A DNA stretch of 64,000 nt from Carposina sasakii (Eukaryota; Arthropoda; Insecta; Lepidoptera; Carposinidae): NCBI GenBank assembly GCA_014607495.2, contig CP053171.1, positions 372,001 to 436,000 on the forward strand, in the 5' to 3' direction. This document shows positions 1 to 10,581 of this stretch, piece after piece; position 1 is the stretch's first letter; every line of letters starts with the position of its first letter. The notes beneath the pieces are model-generated. The model saw only the letters and a program-made list of their open reading frames with translations. It ran no database searches and was not told the DNA's origin. Position numbers and translations under genes: made by a program.

Positions 1-2683
1 AGAAAAATACTTTATGCCCGTTTGTGTCTTGTGACCAATTCTTGCTTGTCGTGACTTGACTTTTTAGGTTGTAAAAGTCATTTTGATTCATTTCTTTAAT
101 TACAAACTTATTTTGTACTTTTGAATTCATGATTACTTCGTACAGTTGGTCAGGCGAGTACAATGTCTTATTTTTCATATTTTTCTCGATGCAGGCATGC
201 ATTGAGTCGCCTTCGTTCTGAGTGTGGCCAGTTTGTAAAAACCTGTGTGTAACTTCTACGTTCAATACACGTGATACATAAATATACATCGCGAATATGA
301 ACCGATTTCTGTTCTGGCCCGAACAATTATCTGAATACAGTGAAATTGACTTTATACCCCTGTTAACTTCAGATTTAATGAAGTGTAATAAGCAACTAGC
401 GATTTCATTCGCACCCCTTTTTGCAATTTGTGCATGCCATAGATAACAAAACCCTTGACGGGATATTAAATTGTACACAGTGAAATTGTATGCGGGGTAT
501 TTCCTTTTATAATGGAAAATATTCACATTAGATTGCGGTAAACTAAGAACCTTTTCCAAGTCAAAAACAGCTACAGTTTTCACATTAGGATCTGCTGATT
601 CTTTTTCACTATCCTTCATATTTCGTATGATGTTTTTATTTTTTATATGACTGTCATAATCCTCTTTCAGTTGTAATTTACCTTCTTCAGTTGAATTGTC
701 GTATTTGCTACATAAATTGCACAAATCCTTCTTCGGCCGGAAAAAAGAAAGGTTAAAATGTGTATTAAATATTTGATTATATTGATATTCGCTTGCCACT
801 TTAGTATTACGAAAGTTTTCATTTTCTGATATCCAATCTTTGTACAAACGATGCATTTTTGAGATATTTAAGTCTTGTGACAAATATTGACGGCTGGAAT
901 TTTGTCTAAGATAGTGAGATTCGATACAAGGAAAGGACTGAATATGTTGAATTGCACTCTGTTCTGTTTCGCTGGCTGTTCTATGAGGTCTATTGGTATG
1001 TTTTCCTCGAAGGTCTGTTATTTGGTCCCCATTAGCATATTTATCAATGGCAGTGTAAACTGTTCTTTCTTTAATACCTAGCGTATTAAGAAACATAGTT
1101 TTGCACACTTTCAAATTAGTCACAAGGCATACATCGTTTTTTGACGGCAAATAATAAACCAGTGTACGATTTCGTTCACGCTTACGCTGAATTTTCATAA
1201 CTTTAGGTTCTATAATCTCAGTGTTTTTCAAAATGAATTGCCATTGAGTTTCATGGTTACCACAAGCCCAAAATTGCTTAAATATTACCAACCTCCTGTC
1301 GCTGGGTATTTTTTCAAAGCATTTAAGCTTACACTTGCAAGGCTCTTGCATCTGTTTTTGAGGCTGTTGACCTGTATTTAATTTGATTTTTTTTTGTGTT
1401 TGAGACCATTTTTCGGGATTACGCTTTCTTTTTCTAGGATTTGTATTAGCTTCAGTTACTAACACTGGACGAGAATTCGTTGCTTCAGGTTCTGTGGTGG
1501 AATTATATCCAGCTGGTAGAGTTTCAACGTGGCAGGCTATGATTGGAGGGTCTGAGTGAGGAACTATAGCTGTGGCAATTGAAGAGACCGGTGGAGTTCT
1601 ATCAGGGCTTGTAGATATAGGTTCTGTTTCAGGTTCTGTGAGAGTATTATGTCCAACTGGAAGAGTTTCGTCGTTATAACATGTTATGGATGTAGGTTCT
1701 GCTTCAGGTAGTATAGCCGGGGTATTTTCAAGAGTCTGTGGAGTTTTTGCAAGACTTGTAGATGTAAGTTCTTTTTCAGGTTCTGCGGCAGTATTATGTT
1801 CAACTAACGGAAATTCGTCGCGACATGCTATGGATGCAGGCTCTACTTCACGAAGCATGACCGTAGTACTTTCAAGAGTCAGCAGAGTTCTTGTAGGGCT
1901 TGTAGATATAGGTTCTGTTTCAGGTTCTGTGAGAGTATTATGTCCAACTGGAAGAGTTTCGTCGTTATAACATGTTATGGATGTAGGTTCTGCTTCAGGT
2001 AGTATAGCCGGGGTATTTTCAAGAGTCTGTGGAGTTTTTGCAAGACTTGTAGATGTAAGTTCTTTTTCAGGTTCTGCGGCAGTATTATGTTCAACTAACG
2101 GAAATTCGTCGCGACATGCTATGGATGCAGGCTCTGCTTCACGAAGCATGACCGTAGTACTTTCAAGAGTCAGCAGAGTTCTTGTAGGGCTAGTAAATGT
2201 AGGTTCTGTTTCAGGTTCTGCGGCAGTTATGCTCTTTTCAGGAAGTGGTGCATTATACCAGAACGTGGATACGGGTTCAAGATCGGCATCATTCGGCAAA
2301 GGATTAACTCCTTCTATGTAATTTCCTGATGATACCGCTAAATTTTCATAACTGTCTTTGTTACCCATAGAAATTGTTTTTTGAGGATTAGATATAAAAA
2401 CGACAGTAGGTGACGCTATAAAAATTAAATTATTATGAGTGGTGGAAATTGGAGAAGAGAAAAGTGTAGAATTACCTAAGCAATCTCTCAAACTAAAATC
2501 GAAGTCATTCAATATTGAAGATGGTAAAGTATTGCCTAAGTCTGCTATCGGACTAGGACTCGAACTTGGTAAATATTCAGATACCGGTGGTGAAAATGGC
2601 TCTTCATTCGAAGACTCACTAATTCTGTAATTTACTGTAGATTGTCGTCTGCTACTTCGACTTGTTGACGGCGCGGTGTACAT
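1..2683 (-). CDS. DUF7869-like (transposase-like) protein, C-terminus cut by window edge
   Basis: An uninterrupted minus-strand frame runs from the ATG at 2683 off the left edge (894 codons plus one base). It stays open upstream to 2742, where TTTATTTACAG looks like a 3' splice site. Residues about 1-370 are rich in Ser, Thr, Pro and Glu and contain tandem repeats. A basic stretch (RKRKRNPEKWSQ) precedes CKCKLKC near residue 449. Then come a block ending DLRGKHTNRPHR, a PKKDLCNLC zinc-like pair (Cys655, Cys658), YSDNCSGQN with Asp785, and GHTQNEGDSMH from Gly819. This order matches, from memory, the DUF7869-type family common in insects, thought to have an RNase H-like DDE fold; no function is established. 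The first in-frame Met after the acceptor was taken as start. It may be a host gene or a mobile-element ORF; the family call is moderately sure, the function unknown. Confidence 0.72.
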   Translation of the reverse strand, partial: MYTAPSTSRSSRRQSTVNYRISESSNEEPFSPPVSEYLPSSSPSPIADLGNTLPSSILNDFDFSLRDCLGNSTLFSSPISTTHNNLIFIASPTVVFISNPQKTISMGNKDSYENLAVSSGNYIEGVNPLPNDADLEPVSTFWYNAPLPEKSITAAEPETEPTFTSPTRTLLTLESTTVMLREAEPASIACRDEFPLVEHNTAAEPEKELTSTSLAKTPQTLENTPAILPEAEPTSITCYNDETLPVGHNTLTEPETEPISTSPTRTLLTLESTTVMLREVEPASIACRDEFPLVEHNTAAEPEKELTSTSLAKTPQTLENTPAILPEAEPTSITCYNDETLPVGHNTLTEPETEPISTSPDRTPPVSSIATAIVPHSDPPIIACHVETLPAGYNSTTEPEATNSRPVLVTEANTNPRKRKRNPEKWSQTQKKIKLNTGQQPQKQMQEPCKCKLKCFEKIPSDRRLVIFKQFWACGNHETQWQFILKNTEIIEPKVMKIQRKRERNRTLVYYLPSKNDVCLVTNLKVCKTMFLNTLGIKERTVYTAIDKYANGDQITDLRGKHTNRPHRTASETEQSAIQHIQSFPCIESHYLRQNSSRQYLSQDLNISKMHRLYKDWISENENFRNTKVASEYQYNQIFNTHFNLSFFRPKKDLCNLCSKYDNSTEEGKLQLKEDYDSHIKNKNIIRNMKDSEKESADPNVKTVAVFDLEKVLSLPQSNVNIFHYKRKYPAYNFTVYNLISRQGFCYLWHAQIAKRGANEIASCLLHFIKSEVNRGIKSISLYSDNCSGQNRNRFIFAMYIYVSRVLNVEVTHRFLQTGHTQNEGDSMHACIEKNMKNKTLYSPDQLYEVIMNSKVQNKFVIKEMNQNDFYNLKSQVTTSKNWSQDTNGHKVFF
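1598..2230 (-). repeat. In-frame tandem repeat inside the DUF7869-like ORF
   Basis: A 291-bp unit (97 codons) is repeated almost exactly, for example 1683-1973 against 1974-2230. Each unit is itself made of two diverged halves of about 48 residues sharing TEPETEP-, STSPTRTL- and HNT-like segments. A partial further unit is seen at about 1598-1682. The period is a multiple of three, so the reading frame is kept. Confidence 0.85.
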
Positions 2684-2845
2684 AATATCACCACGACTGA
2701 CTTCATAATTTTCAGATGTTTGTTCTGCTTCTGTGTCGTCGTCTGTAAATAAATTATTTTATTATAAAATGTAATATAAATAATATCATATTAAGTTGTT
2801 ACTAAAGACGTCTTGCTCACAAAATAAGGTAAGTTAAGGTAAGAC

Positions 2846-2945
2846 ATTATTCTTTGTCTGACATCCTCGATGCCACAATTATTAGTGTCTATAGGACGAA
2901 AGGCTCCGGGTTCGATTCCCGGTCGGACAAACAAACAAACTTTAC
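2846..2945 (+). repeat. tRNA-derived SINE fragment
   Basis: GGTTCGATTCCCGGTCGGAC is a good tRNA B box (T arm), followed by an ACAAACAAAC tail. The rest does not fold as a full tRNA, so this is read as a SINE fragment. It lies in the presumed first intron of the minus-strand gene. Confidence 0.5.
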
Positions 2946-3065
2946 TAAACTGACTTGGGTCTGAGTGTACGTACCCCTTGCCAAATCCTTTACAGAATCC
3001 TTAGTTTAAGACCAGGTAATTAAAGTGATATGGCTGAGATTTTTAGATGTAAGTATATAAATATA

Positions 3066-3150
3066 ACGCCTCGTTAGTTTAGTGGTATAAGTCCTGGGTT
3101 CAATTCCCGGGTTGAACAAACTTTGTGTCGGTTTTTTCGGACACAGATCG
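3066..3150 (+). repeat. tRNA-derived SINE fragment
   Basis: CTCGTTAGTTTAGTGGTATA resembles a tRNA A-box region and is followed closely by GGTTCAATTCCCGGGTTGAA, a B box. The anticodon part is shortened, so it is not a working tRNA. Confidence 0.5.
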
Positions 3151-3167
3151 ATTACTTTTATATAAAT

Positions 3168-3360
3168 ATACTAGCTTCCGCCCGCGGCTCCGCCCGCGTG
3201 GTACCTACTTACGGGGATAAAAAGTAGCTTATGTTACTCGTGGATAACGTAGCTTTCGAATGGTGAAAGAACTTTTAAAATCGGTCCTGTAGTTTCGGAG
3301 CCTATTTATTACAAACAAACAAACAAAAAAATATTACCTCTCTATAATATTAGTATAGAT
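3168..3360 (+). repeat. LINE/SINE 3'-tail repeat (GCCCGCGGCTCCGCCCGC type)
   Basis: Starts CTAGCTTCCGCCCGCGGCTC and ends in an ACAAACAAACAAAC run plus CTCTATAATATTAGTATAGA. Relatives are recognised by CCACGCGGACGGAGTCGCGG (or its complement) near 11530, 12420, 23945 and 46495. I associate this with RTE-like or related 3' ends common in Lepidoptera. Confidence 0.6.
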
Positions 3361-3793
3361 TAAACAATAATACCTAGTTAACGATTTTGAAAGTATCATG
3401 TACCTAATATAAATATTTACAAATACACATTTTGTTATAACATCTATGGTATGTCTTTACAAATTAGAAATAAAATTACACGTTAGTAACAGAAATTAAT
3501 TTTATAATAATAGACAGCGAATCATTCATATAGGTTCCCCTAGTTTGAGACCAGACGATTGCTGTAATTGTCTAGCGCACTTACATACTACTTGAACCAC
3601 TAGCTGGCGGTAAGATAAAACATCGTGAGGAAACTGCACCTTCATTCATTCAGAATGTGTAACCACGATATTGTTTTGGTTCCGGTTACAAAGGTCGGAC
3701 GACAGTCGCTCAATGTTATTGATTATACAGTAAAACGTCATTGTGGAATAATTTATTTTAGCTTTTATAAGAATTAAATCTAAATGTACTTAC

Positions 3794-4080
3794 CTATTAA
3801 CTTCAAAATCTTCTCGCCCTACTGTGCTGTGTCCGGTTATACATTTTCAGGTCACTTTACTTTAAAATAAGAAGAAAAACCACTCAATTGTTGTTGTTTT
3901 GTTTTCGCAAATGCGTAAACGCAGCTATTACCTTGACCTAGAAACGGGCACTGACTGTCAAGCGCGTGGATACGCACCGCCCCCTCCCCCCTGCATCGAC
4001 GTATTCACGCTTATGTTCCCGCTGTCTACTCCCGCGCCGCTGTATCAAATCTTACGTCCCGGTGCAATGAAAATATTCTA
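3794..4080 (-). promoter_or_regulatory. Possible untranslated first exon and promoter of the minus-strand gene
   Basis: On the minus strand the sequence ends AAGTTAATAG followed by GTAAGTACATTTA, a near-consensus splice donor (exon end at 3794). The 180 bp upstream of it are distinctly GC-rich against an AT-rich background. The frame needed to join the 2742 acceptor has a TAG shortly before the donor and no later ATG, so the exon would be 5' UTR with translation starting at 2683. This pairing is inference. Confidence 0.35.
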
Positions 4081-5530
4081 GTGGAAGAAAGAAGTAATAA
4101 TTCTTATGTTACAGCCGTGCTGCAGTTTGTAGTCTTATGTTTCGACGTAAAGGAAAGTTTTTAGTGGAAAAAAGCAGTAATTGCCGTATCTTTAACATTA
4201 TTGTAATTTATTTTAAGTTCATAAGAAGTAAACAGTCATACTGCTGTTTTTATAATTTTTAAGTTTATCTTTTGGTTAAGTAAGCGCATTTAAGATAATT
4301 TCCTTACCTAGTTAATATAACGAATAAAAAGATAATCGTGTATACAAGACTAGCGATGTAAAAAAAGCTATGAACGCATTTAAATCATAATATTTGTTAC
4401 TATTTATTTTCTACATTAAATTTTAGGTATAAACATATTATTAATTAATATGTCATATTTTTTAATTTATTATTTGCGTTATATCACATAATCTACTAAT
4501 CCTTAAGAAAAAAAGTGATGGAATATAAATTCTCAAAACTATTTTCTTGAATTAATTCGTCAAATTAAACAAGAAAAACATGAAAAAAAAATTGATCGGA
4601 TATTAAATCTTTCCCTCTACTTTTCATGATAATAATATGTAATTCTGTTATAATTCCGACACTTAGTGACCTTCGTTACCACTGAGTATAAATTAAAGGA
4701 AAAAAAATCATTCATTTCTCGCAAGTACGATTTGCCCGCGCTAAGGACAAGTATAAAAGTAATCGATAAAAAAGTAAAAAATCATTTTTTTAATATTGCA
4801 TTCTCCCGTAAATATGCGTGTACCAGAAATAAGATGTGTTTAAAAAACGTTAAAATAATAAACACATATAGTTATTTATTAGTAGTGACCGCCTGCTAAT
4901 TTGTTCGCATAAACATTATATATTTAGAATGTTTTTTCTCCCATTATCCATTAAACAAAGTAAGTATCCTGGGAAACATCCAATGTTTATGCTAGTTTTT
5001 TTATACACAGATATTAATTATTTCTAGTGAAAAACTCTTGCTACGCGCGGGATAAAACATTATATATATATCTATGTATACCTATATATAACCGATTGGA
5101 TTAAAAGCTGAATATATAGCCATGTACTCGTATTATTATGATTATAGTTTAGAAACATTGCATACCTACTATTTTTTCTTAATAACATTACGCTTCGGTG
5201 TAACGTACGCCTCTAATCCCGTAGCTTCGCACATTCGCGCAATGAAATTAGCGCTCTCAATAAATATCTGTTCACAGCCATACACTCCGATGCGAACATG
5301 TCCATATTAATAATGTTGATTGTATTCTTAGCAATACTAAAATACATCAGCTGCATCTCCTTCCGTGCATGTCGAAACAGTCGAATAAGGACCTCGCATT
5401 TTCTCATAAGATCATTAACATTTGATCCCACTACACTATACCTCATGTCGGAAAAACAGCCGTGTCTATATGTATCTAGATATAATTATGATTGTACTCT
5501 TCTAAAAAGTCAACTTTATCTGCCATTTAG
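4081..5530. other. AT-rich gene-less stretch
   Basis: Very AT-rich with only short spurious open frames. Apart from a possible family I fragment around 5325-5410 (ATACATCAGCTGCATCTCC), no gene or structured repeat was recognised. Confidence 0.5.
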
Positions 5531-5534
5531 TGCA

Positions 5535-5580
5535 ATCCCATGTTTATTTTTCAAGATTGCATGAACATTCCTGAGTTATT
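5535..5580 (+). mobile_element. MITE family A, small fragment
   Basis: ATGTTTATTTTTCAAGATTG followed by CATGAACATTCCTGAG matches the internal part of family A (compare 25115-25150). Confidence 0.55.
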
Positions 5581-5599
5581 TGACTTACTTGACTTAAAT

Positions 5600-6660
5600 A
5601 CCCGTGTCCCCTAGCTGGGGCAGAGGGCCTCCACAGATGTCCGCCATCCCTTTCGGTTCTGAGCGTCATGTTTTATTTCGCTCCAGGTCTTCCCTACTTT
5701 CTTCGCCTCTGCAATACGCCGCCAGGTGTGCTTAGGACGGCCACGTTTGCGCTTCCCTTGGGGATTCCAATCCCGGGCTTGTCTCGGTATGTGGTTTTCC
5801 TCCCTTCGAAGCGTGTGGCCGATCCAGTTCCACTTGCGGCGTTTAATCTGCTGGTCGATTCGGGTCACACCGCAGCGTTCCCACAGCTCTAAGTTCGAGA
5901 TTTTCTCGGACCAGTAAATACCGAGAATATGGCGAAGACAGCGGTTGACTACGACCTGGAGACGGTGCAAAATGTCCTTGGTAACCTTCCACGTTTCACA
6001 CCCGTACAGCAACACGGTTTTAACATTAGACCGGAATATCTTGAGCTTGACTCTCCTAGTCAGTTTCCATAATTGCCAAACAGGGCGCAGCTGTGCGAAG
6101 GTCGCTCATGGCTTGGCGATCCTCGAAGTGATGTCCTCTTCGGTCCCTCCAGTTTCCGACACTACACTACCGAGGTAAGTGAATTTGTGGACCCTTTCCA
6201 CATCCTCTGTGCCAATGTGCAACGGCAAGGAGCTCGTCGCTCCGCATCTCATTTCTTGAGTCTTCCGGGTGTTGATTCGCAGTCCTTCGCCTCTCGTTGT
6301 AGGTCGTCCAGCTTGGCTTGCATGTCGGCGCGTGTGTGACTTAGCAAGCATAGGTCATTGGCATAATCCAGGTCTTCCAAGACTGCCAAGATATCTAGAT
6401 ATTCCCACCTCTCTGCCGCGCTTATTGCTTGTTGTGTTGGACATGATGTACAACCAGAAATAGGAGAGGTGAGAGAAGACACTCCTGTCGCATACCCGCT
6501 TGCACTGGTATATTTTCCGAGACGAGACCATCGTGAATTACTCTGCAGGAGTACTTATTGTAGTTAGCCTTGATGATATTAATAATTTTCTCGGGTACTC
6601 TGATTTGGCGTAATTGATCCCAGATGCAGTTCCACTTCAGAGTTATTTAGGTATATTTAA
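5600..6660 (-). mobile_element. 5'-truncated non-LTR retrotransposon (RTE-like), C-terminal half of ORF2
   Basis: Read on the minus strand, successive open segments give reverse-transcriptase motifs in the right order. GMRQ-C-LSPLLF lies near 6500, the active-site box reads YANDL near 6365 (YADD in active elements), FTYLGSVVSETG near 6175, then LLYGCETWKV near 6010, WIGHTLRREENHIPRQ near 5810 and GRPKHTWRR near 5740. The segments sit in more than one frame, so it is decayed. The altered YADD box and frameshifts argue against activity. Endonuclease and the 5' half are missing. A second copy of the 3' end is at 49618-49870. Confidence 0.85.
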
Positions 6661-6914
6661 TTTAGTCAACAACCTTAAAAAATTGACACTACAAAATATC
6701 AAACTAACTAAATAAATAATCGTCCAGTTCTGTCTCTCTCTATCTACCTTAGTACTTATTATTTATTTATTAAATCAGGCTACTAAAATTACTTTTGACC
6801 TTAGAATAAGGATTTTCGCTCCGCTCGAGCGAAGACCTATCATTAATCTAAGCTTTTGACTTATATAATCCGATGTTAAAAAGGAATCGGTATCCATAAT
6901 TTTTCATTTCATCA

Positions 6915-6965
6915 TCATCTTCCTGTCCTTATACCTTTATTTATGTCGTCGGCGCAATATGGTTT
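6915..6965 (-). repeat. LINE 3'-terminal fragment
   Basis: TCATCATCTTCCTGTCC plus CGTCGGCGCAATATGG matches the 3' end of the LINE seen at 29815-29870 in the same orientation. Confidence 0.5.
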
Positions 6966-7061
6966 CTTTCGAAACTCACATTGCCCAAGTTTTGGTATTT
7001 GTTTTTACGGCCGGCTGCCTGCCTGACGCCAACGCTTCTCGGGTATAGCTAAGTGACAATT

Positions 7062-7172
7062 TAAAAAAAATCCGTACATGAAATAAATTCAGTGGTACAG
7101 GCCCATGACGGGTATCCAACTCACGCCTCCCGACTGAAAGGCGCACGTCAAACCATTGAGCTATCACCGCTT
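7062..7172 (-). mobile_element. SINE family H (tRNA-derived)
   Basis: Reverse strand reads GCGGTGATAGCTCAATGGTT, then a T-arm-like region and CCCGTCATGGGCCTGTACCA, ending in CTGAATTTATTTCATGTACG. Other copies are at 14236, 19919, 42771 and 50840. Confidence 0.65.
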
Positions 7173-9205
7173 TTTCGCTTCGTCTCTTCATAATATTAGT
7201 TAAGATAACTTGGATAAGTTACCGTAAGTTGTCAACTAAAATAAAAGTACGGAGTACGCATTAACTTTCTCATAGTAGAGTTGTTTTGTTTATTTTCTCT
7301 GGCTCGAGTCATGTGGACGCCATCTGCATAGTGATGTGACGCTAATGTTTCGTTTCGAGAGTTTGATATATAATTACCTATATAAATGATTATAAAAATG
7401 TCTTAAAAATGTCCGCTTTATTAGGCAGGCTTTAGAGTCTAGGGCTACCCTGATGAGAATAAAATCTTGTATTGTTTGTGTACATTTATGAGTGACGTAC
7501 ACCTTTTTGCAAGGTTAAATTCTGGTGATGTCTAAAAATTATTGTTACAGCTTATTTGCTTTATTAAGATTGTCTAACTATTGAAAAATCAGCCTTTGTA
7601 AAATTAAACAGAGATGATTGTATTACTTTAAATTCACAATTTTAGAACCCATTCGTCGAAAGTAATGTTGGCTCAAATGTAGTAGAAAATGATATTTTAC
7701 TCTCCCTTTGAGAATTGTAGACCGAATTTTCTGATTATATTCATTCAAACAATCGCAAATAATAGCAATCATTAGATTATTGAAGGAGATAATGAAAAGC
7801 AGGTGTTATACTTTACGTGCTGAGGAATTTGGTAAAACAAACAATTTTGCCCTCTGTGCTAGGAATTTAGAGTTCATACCAAGTGAACAGTAAACGTGGT
7901 TTCGTATTATTGGCCTAAATGCAAAGAACCCTAATATTCTTTCAGAAGCCTGCCCATTAAATGCAAATTTTGCTCATTACGACTTCTTTGTGATTAAGCA
8001 ATTTTAGTTATTTTGCTTAAAAGTTTCATATTTTTGTTGATGGTTAAATAACAAGTTTGAAGAGGGTAAAGTTTGATATTAATTATAAAGTTGCTCAAAA
8101 TCAACTTACTTAACTTAAATTGGTTTGATGCTTAAAATATTAATTGCTTAAATTATTACTCAAAAATAAACTTCATAGATTATGAAGGCGAATATGACAC
8201 TGATATTAATGTATCTAGGTACATATATGAAAGTTATCGATAACAACTAACTAACTATATACATAATACAAAATGTATTAAAGTTTTTATATTTAAATTA
8301 TATTTTTATATTTTATAAACACATAAAAGAATACTTTATGTGTGATTACTTTTCAATAAAAAGTCTTCATGTTGGTATAAAATGTCACACTATCTGTTGA
8401 TTTCCGTAATTACAGCAAACAAGAATATTACACTTACTACATATCGATGTAACTATCGATCTTTGTACATCACTAAATATTTATATCCTTTCTTCGTAGG
8501 GAAGTACAAACTTATTATTTTTATTTGCTTAGAAGGCATTTAGTATAACAACAGTTGTAGTGACTTGTGTTTGTGAAAGTGTATCTAATAGAATGTTCAT
8601 AATACATAAATAATATCTAAATAGCAATTTATAGAAATAAAATTAAAAGTGCATTCCGTTATAAAATAATATAATGAATTAACTTCTTTTGAAGAGAAAT
8701 CGTGAAAAGTTAATTATTAACAGTGGGAATCTCGCGACATATCTTTGATGAGAAAATCTGCGGGTTATAGTTTTACCCTTTTTGTGTACATGTGTATTTA
8801 TTCCGTGCTGATGCGGGGCTTCACTAGAATCTTGAAAACGGGAAATCGAGCCTTCTGTCGTACCCTGGGGAGCCCTACGTCCAGCAGTGGACTGCAATAA
8901 GTGAATTAAATTATAAATATTATTAAAAAATGATTTTTTTTCACCCGAGTGAGACTTGAACTCACGACCTCACGCATACCGTGCCGTGCTCTAACCAACT
9001 GTTAATTATTTATGAATTAAATTAATTAACATATTCCGTAAAACAGGATGTAATATCCTTGATTTTCGGTCATCCGGTAATGTAATTACGAATGTATTTT
9101 GTTCAAAGAGCGACCGTTCTTCTCAATAAGGTTACTCATATTAAGTCTGTATATCATTCCAGTTATTTGGTTAGGTCGGTAAATAGAGAACATGTTCTCA
9201 TACAG
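7173..9205. other. Gene-less stretch with decayed repeats
   Basis: No supported gene. 8800-8897 carries a LINE 3' tail (CTACGTCCAGCAGTGGACTG). 8940-9003 is an inverted SINE family G fragment (GAACTCACGACCTCACGC). The remainder is AT-rich and featureless to my reading. Confidence 0.5.
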
Positions 9206-9324
9206 TGGGATAAGCACGAACCTTTTTACGCGGCGTAACGCTAGCGACTCGCTAGAAAAATCTATGTGATTTGACAGTTGGACAATAGCGTTACGGACTA
9301 TCGAGAGGTTCGTGCTTACCCCTC
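9206..9324. mobile_element. MITE family J
   Basis: About 119 bp with terminal inverted repeats TAAGCACGAACCT and AGGTTCGTGCTTA. A second copy at 14595-14712 is nearly identical throughout, including GACAGTTGGACRATAGCGTT. Confidence 0.75.
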
Positions 9325-9573
9325 AGAATTCAGATTCATTTCGTAAATTAGACCACTTGTATTCCGCTGGTTTTCTCGCATCTTTATTTTTTGAGATCTA
9401 AGAAAAACTGAAAGAACTTAACTTAGTTGAAAACGAAGGCTTTATAAACACAATTATACCCTTCTGACCCATGACACTACCAGACCACACTACTAGCTCT
9501 CTAAGCTGTATCATAACAAACAATAAAAAGCTCCAAGTTCTATAACTGCAGTACTCGTAATGTAGTCATAAAT

Positions 9574-10581
9574 ATGTGTTGGTACATCAAAGTGAGTGTC
9601 CCTCTGATATACAACCTCACTGTGAGGTTGAAGGAGAGTGCGGTAGACTTCTTCTATGGCCTGGTACATGGGTTTGCTGATGTGGTCACCGGTGAGTCAG
9701 TTTTACTATTTGTGTGTTAAACAGCCAACAAGTTGTAAACTTCACCTATTCAATCGAACCTCAGATGTTTAGGTGTGTAAGCTTTCGATTCGAACTCGCT
9801 AGCGTTTACGTTTCGAAGTTAACCAGTTCCGTGACTATGTAAACGAGATTGATTTGGAATTGAAAACTCACGTTTAAATGTCACTATTTCAGTTAAGAAG
9901 CGGGTTCAGTATTTAAAAAAAATTCTGGACTAAGTGACTACTACATCAGAGGCTTTAGGGTGTTACCAACCATTCGATCGATCTTTGATCGTCATCATCA
10001 TCATCACCGCATCGATTGATGGTGAAACGGATTGGACTACGTCGATCGATACCATCTACCGGTATTGGTTAGTCAAACTATAACCGTTTGTCAATAAAAA
10101 CTGCCAGACCAGTCGATCGATGCCGTCGATTAAAGCGTACACCAAATTATTTCACGAGGTTTAACCGCTATTGTTAGAATTATGACGACTACCAACAACG
10201 ATGCAAAACGATGTTACGTTGTCTAGCGGTTGCTCTGACTTTTGTTACATCACGTCATCACGCTGTAATGTGGTTGGTTGGTTGGTTTGGAATAGATACG
10301 TAAAAAATTACAATTTCGAATCTGAGCTATGTGTTTTATTTCCAGAAACCAACGAAACGACCCACTTGGACGACTCCTGCGACACCTGTCAAGAAAAAGA
10401 TGGAAGAAAAGGAGAGAAAACAGACATTAGAAAGGGAGAGAAGAAACCGAACATGGCCGAACGTCCGCTCCCAGTGCCGATCGAAAACGAACCTTACTAC
10501 ATGGACATAGACAGGACGGAGGCTGAAAACCTTCTGAAGGGGCAACCAGATGGCATGTTCATATTGAGGCCTTCCAGTCAG
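9574..10581 (+). CDS. SH2-domain protein, N-terminal two exons (partial)
   Basis: Exon 1 is 9574-9691: ATG, 39 codons plus one base, then donor GTGAGT. Exon 2 is 10346-10581, after acceptor TTTTATTTCCAG and before donor GTAATA. The leftover G and the first AA of exon 2 form a Glu codon, so the frames join. Residues 1-39 are largely hydrophobic or amphipathic (VPLIYNLTVRLKESAVDFF), 40-85 are charged, and from about 86 EPYYMDIDRTEAENLL and DGMFILRPSS are the start of an SH2 domain. Arg114 sits at the phosphotyrosine-binding FLxR position. SH2 domains dock phosphotyrosine proteins, so a cytosolic signalling adaptor is plausible. Exon 2 ends in phase 0 within the domain; its continuation was not found. 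The SH2 call is strong, exon 1 less so, and the exact orthologue is unknown. Confidence 0.62.
9692..10345 (+). other. Proposed intron 1 of the SH2 gene
   Basis: Begins GTGAGT and ends TTTATTTCCAG. Contains a GATCGAT-rich stretch (9977-10125), including a CATCATCATCATC run. No mobile element recognised. Confidence 0.45.

Noticed and set aside
1686..2321. Two plus-strand open frames of 94 and 114 codons with near-identical N-termini
   Set aside because: They are antisense shadows of the repetitive minus-strand DUF7869-like ORF.
2439..2630. Plus-strand 63-codon frame
   Set aside because: Antisense to the minus-strand gene; no independent support.
2846..3120. tRNA genes
   Set aside because: Good B boxes, but no complete cloverleaf or anticodon arm and an ACAAACAAAC tail; SINE remnants.
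3899..4081. Plus-strand 60-codon Pro-rich frame
   Set aside because: Comes from the GC-rich patch; no domain, better explained as promoter or 5' UTR of the opposite-strand gene.
5668..6339. Plus-strand frames of 60-90 codons
   Set aside because: Complement of the LINE ORF2 on the minus strand.
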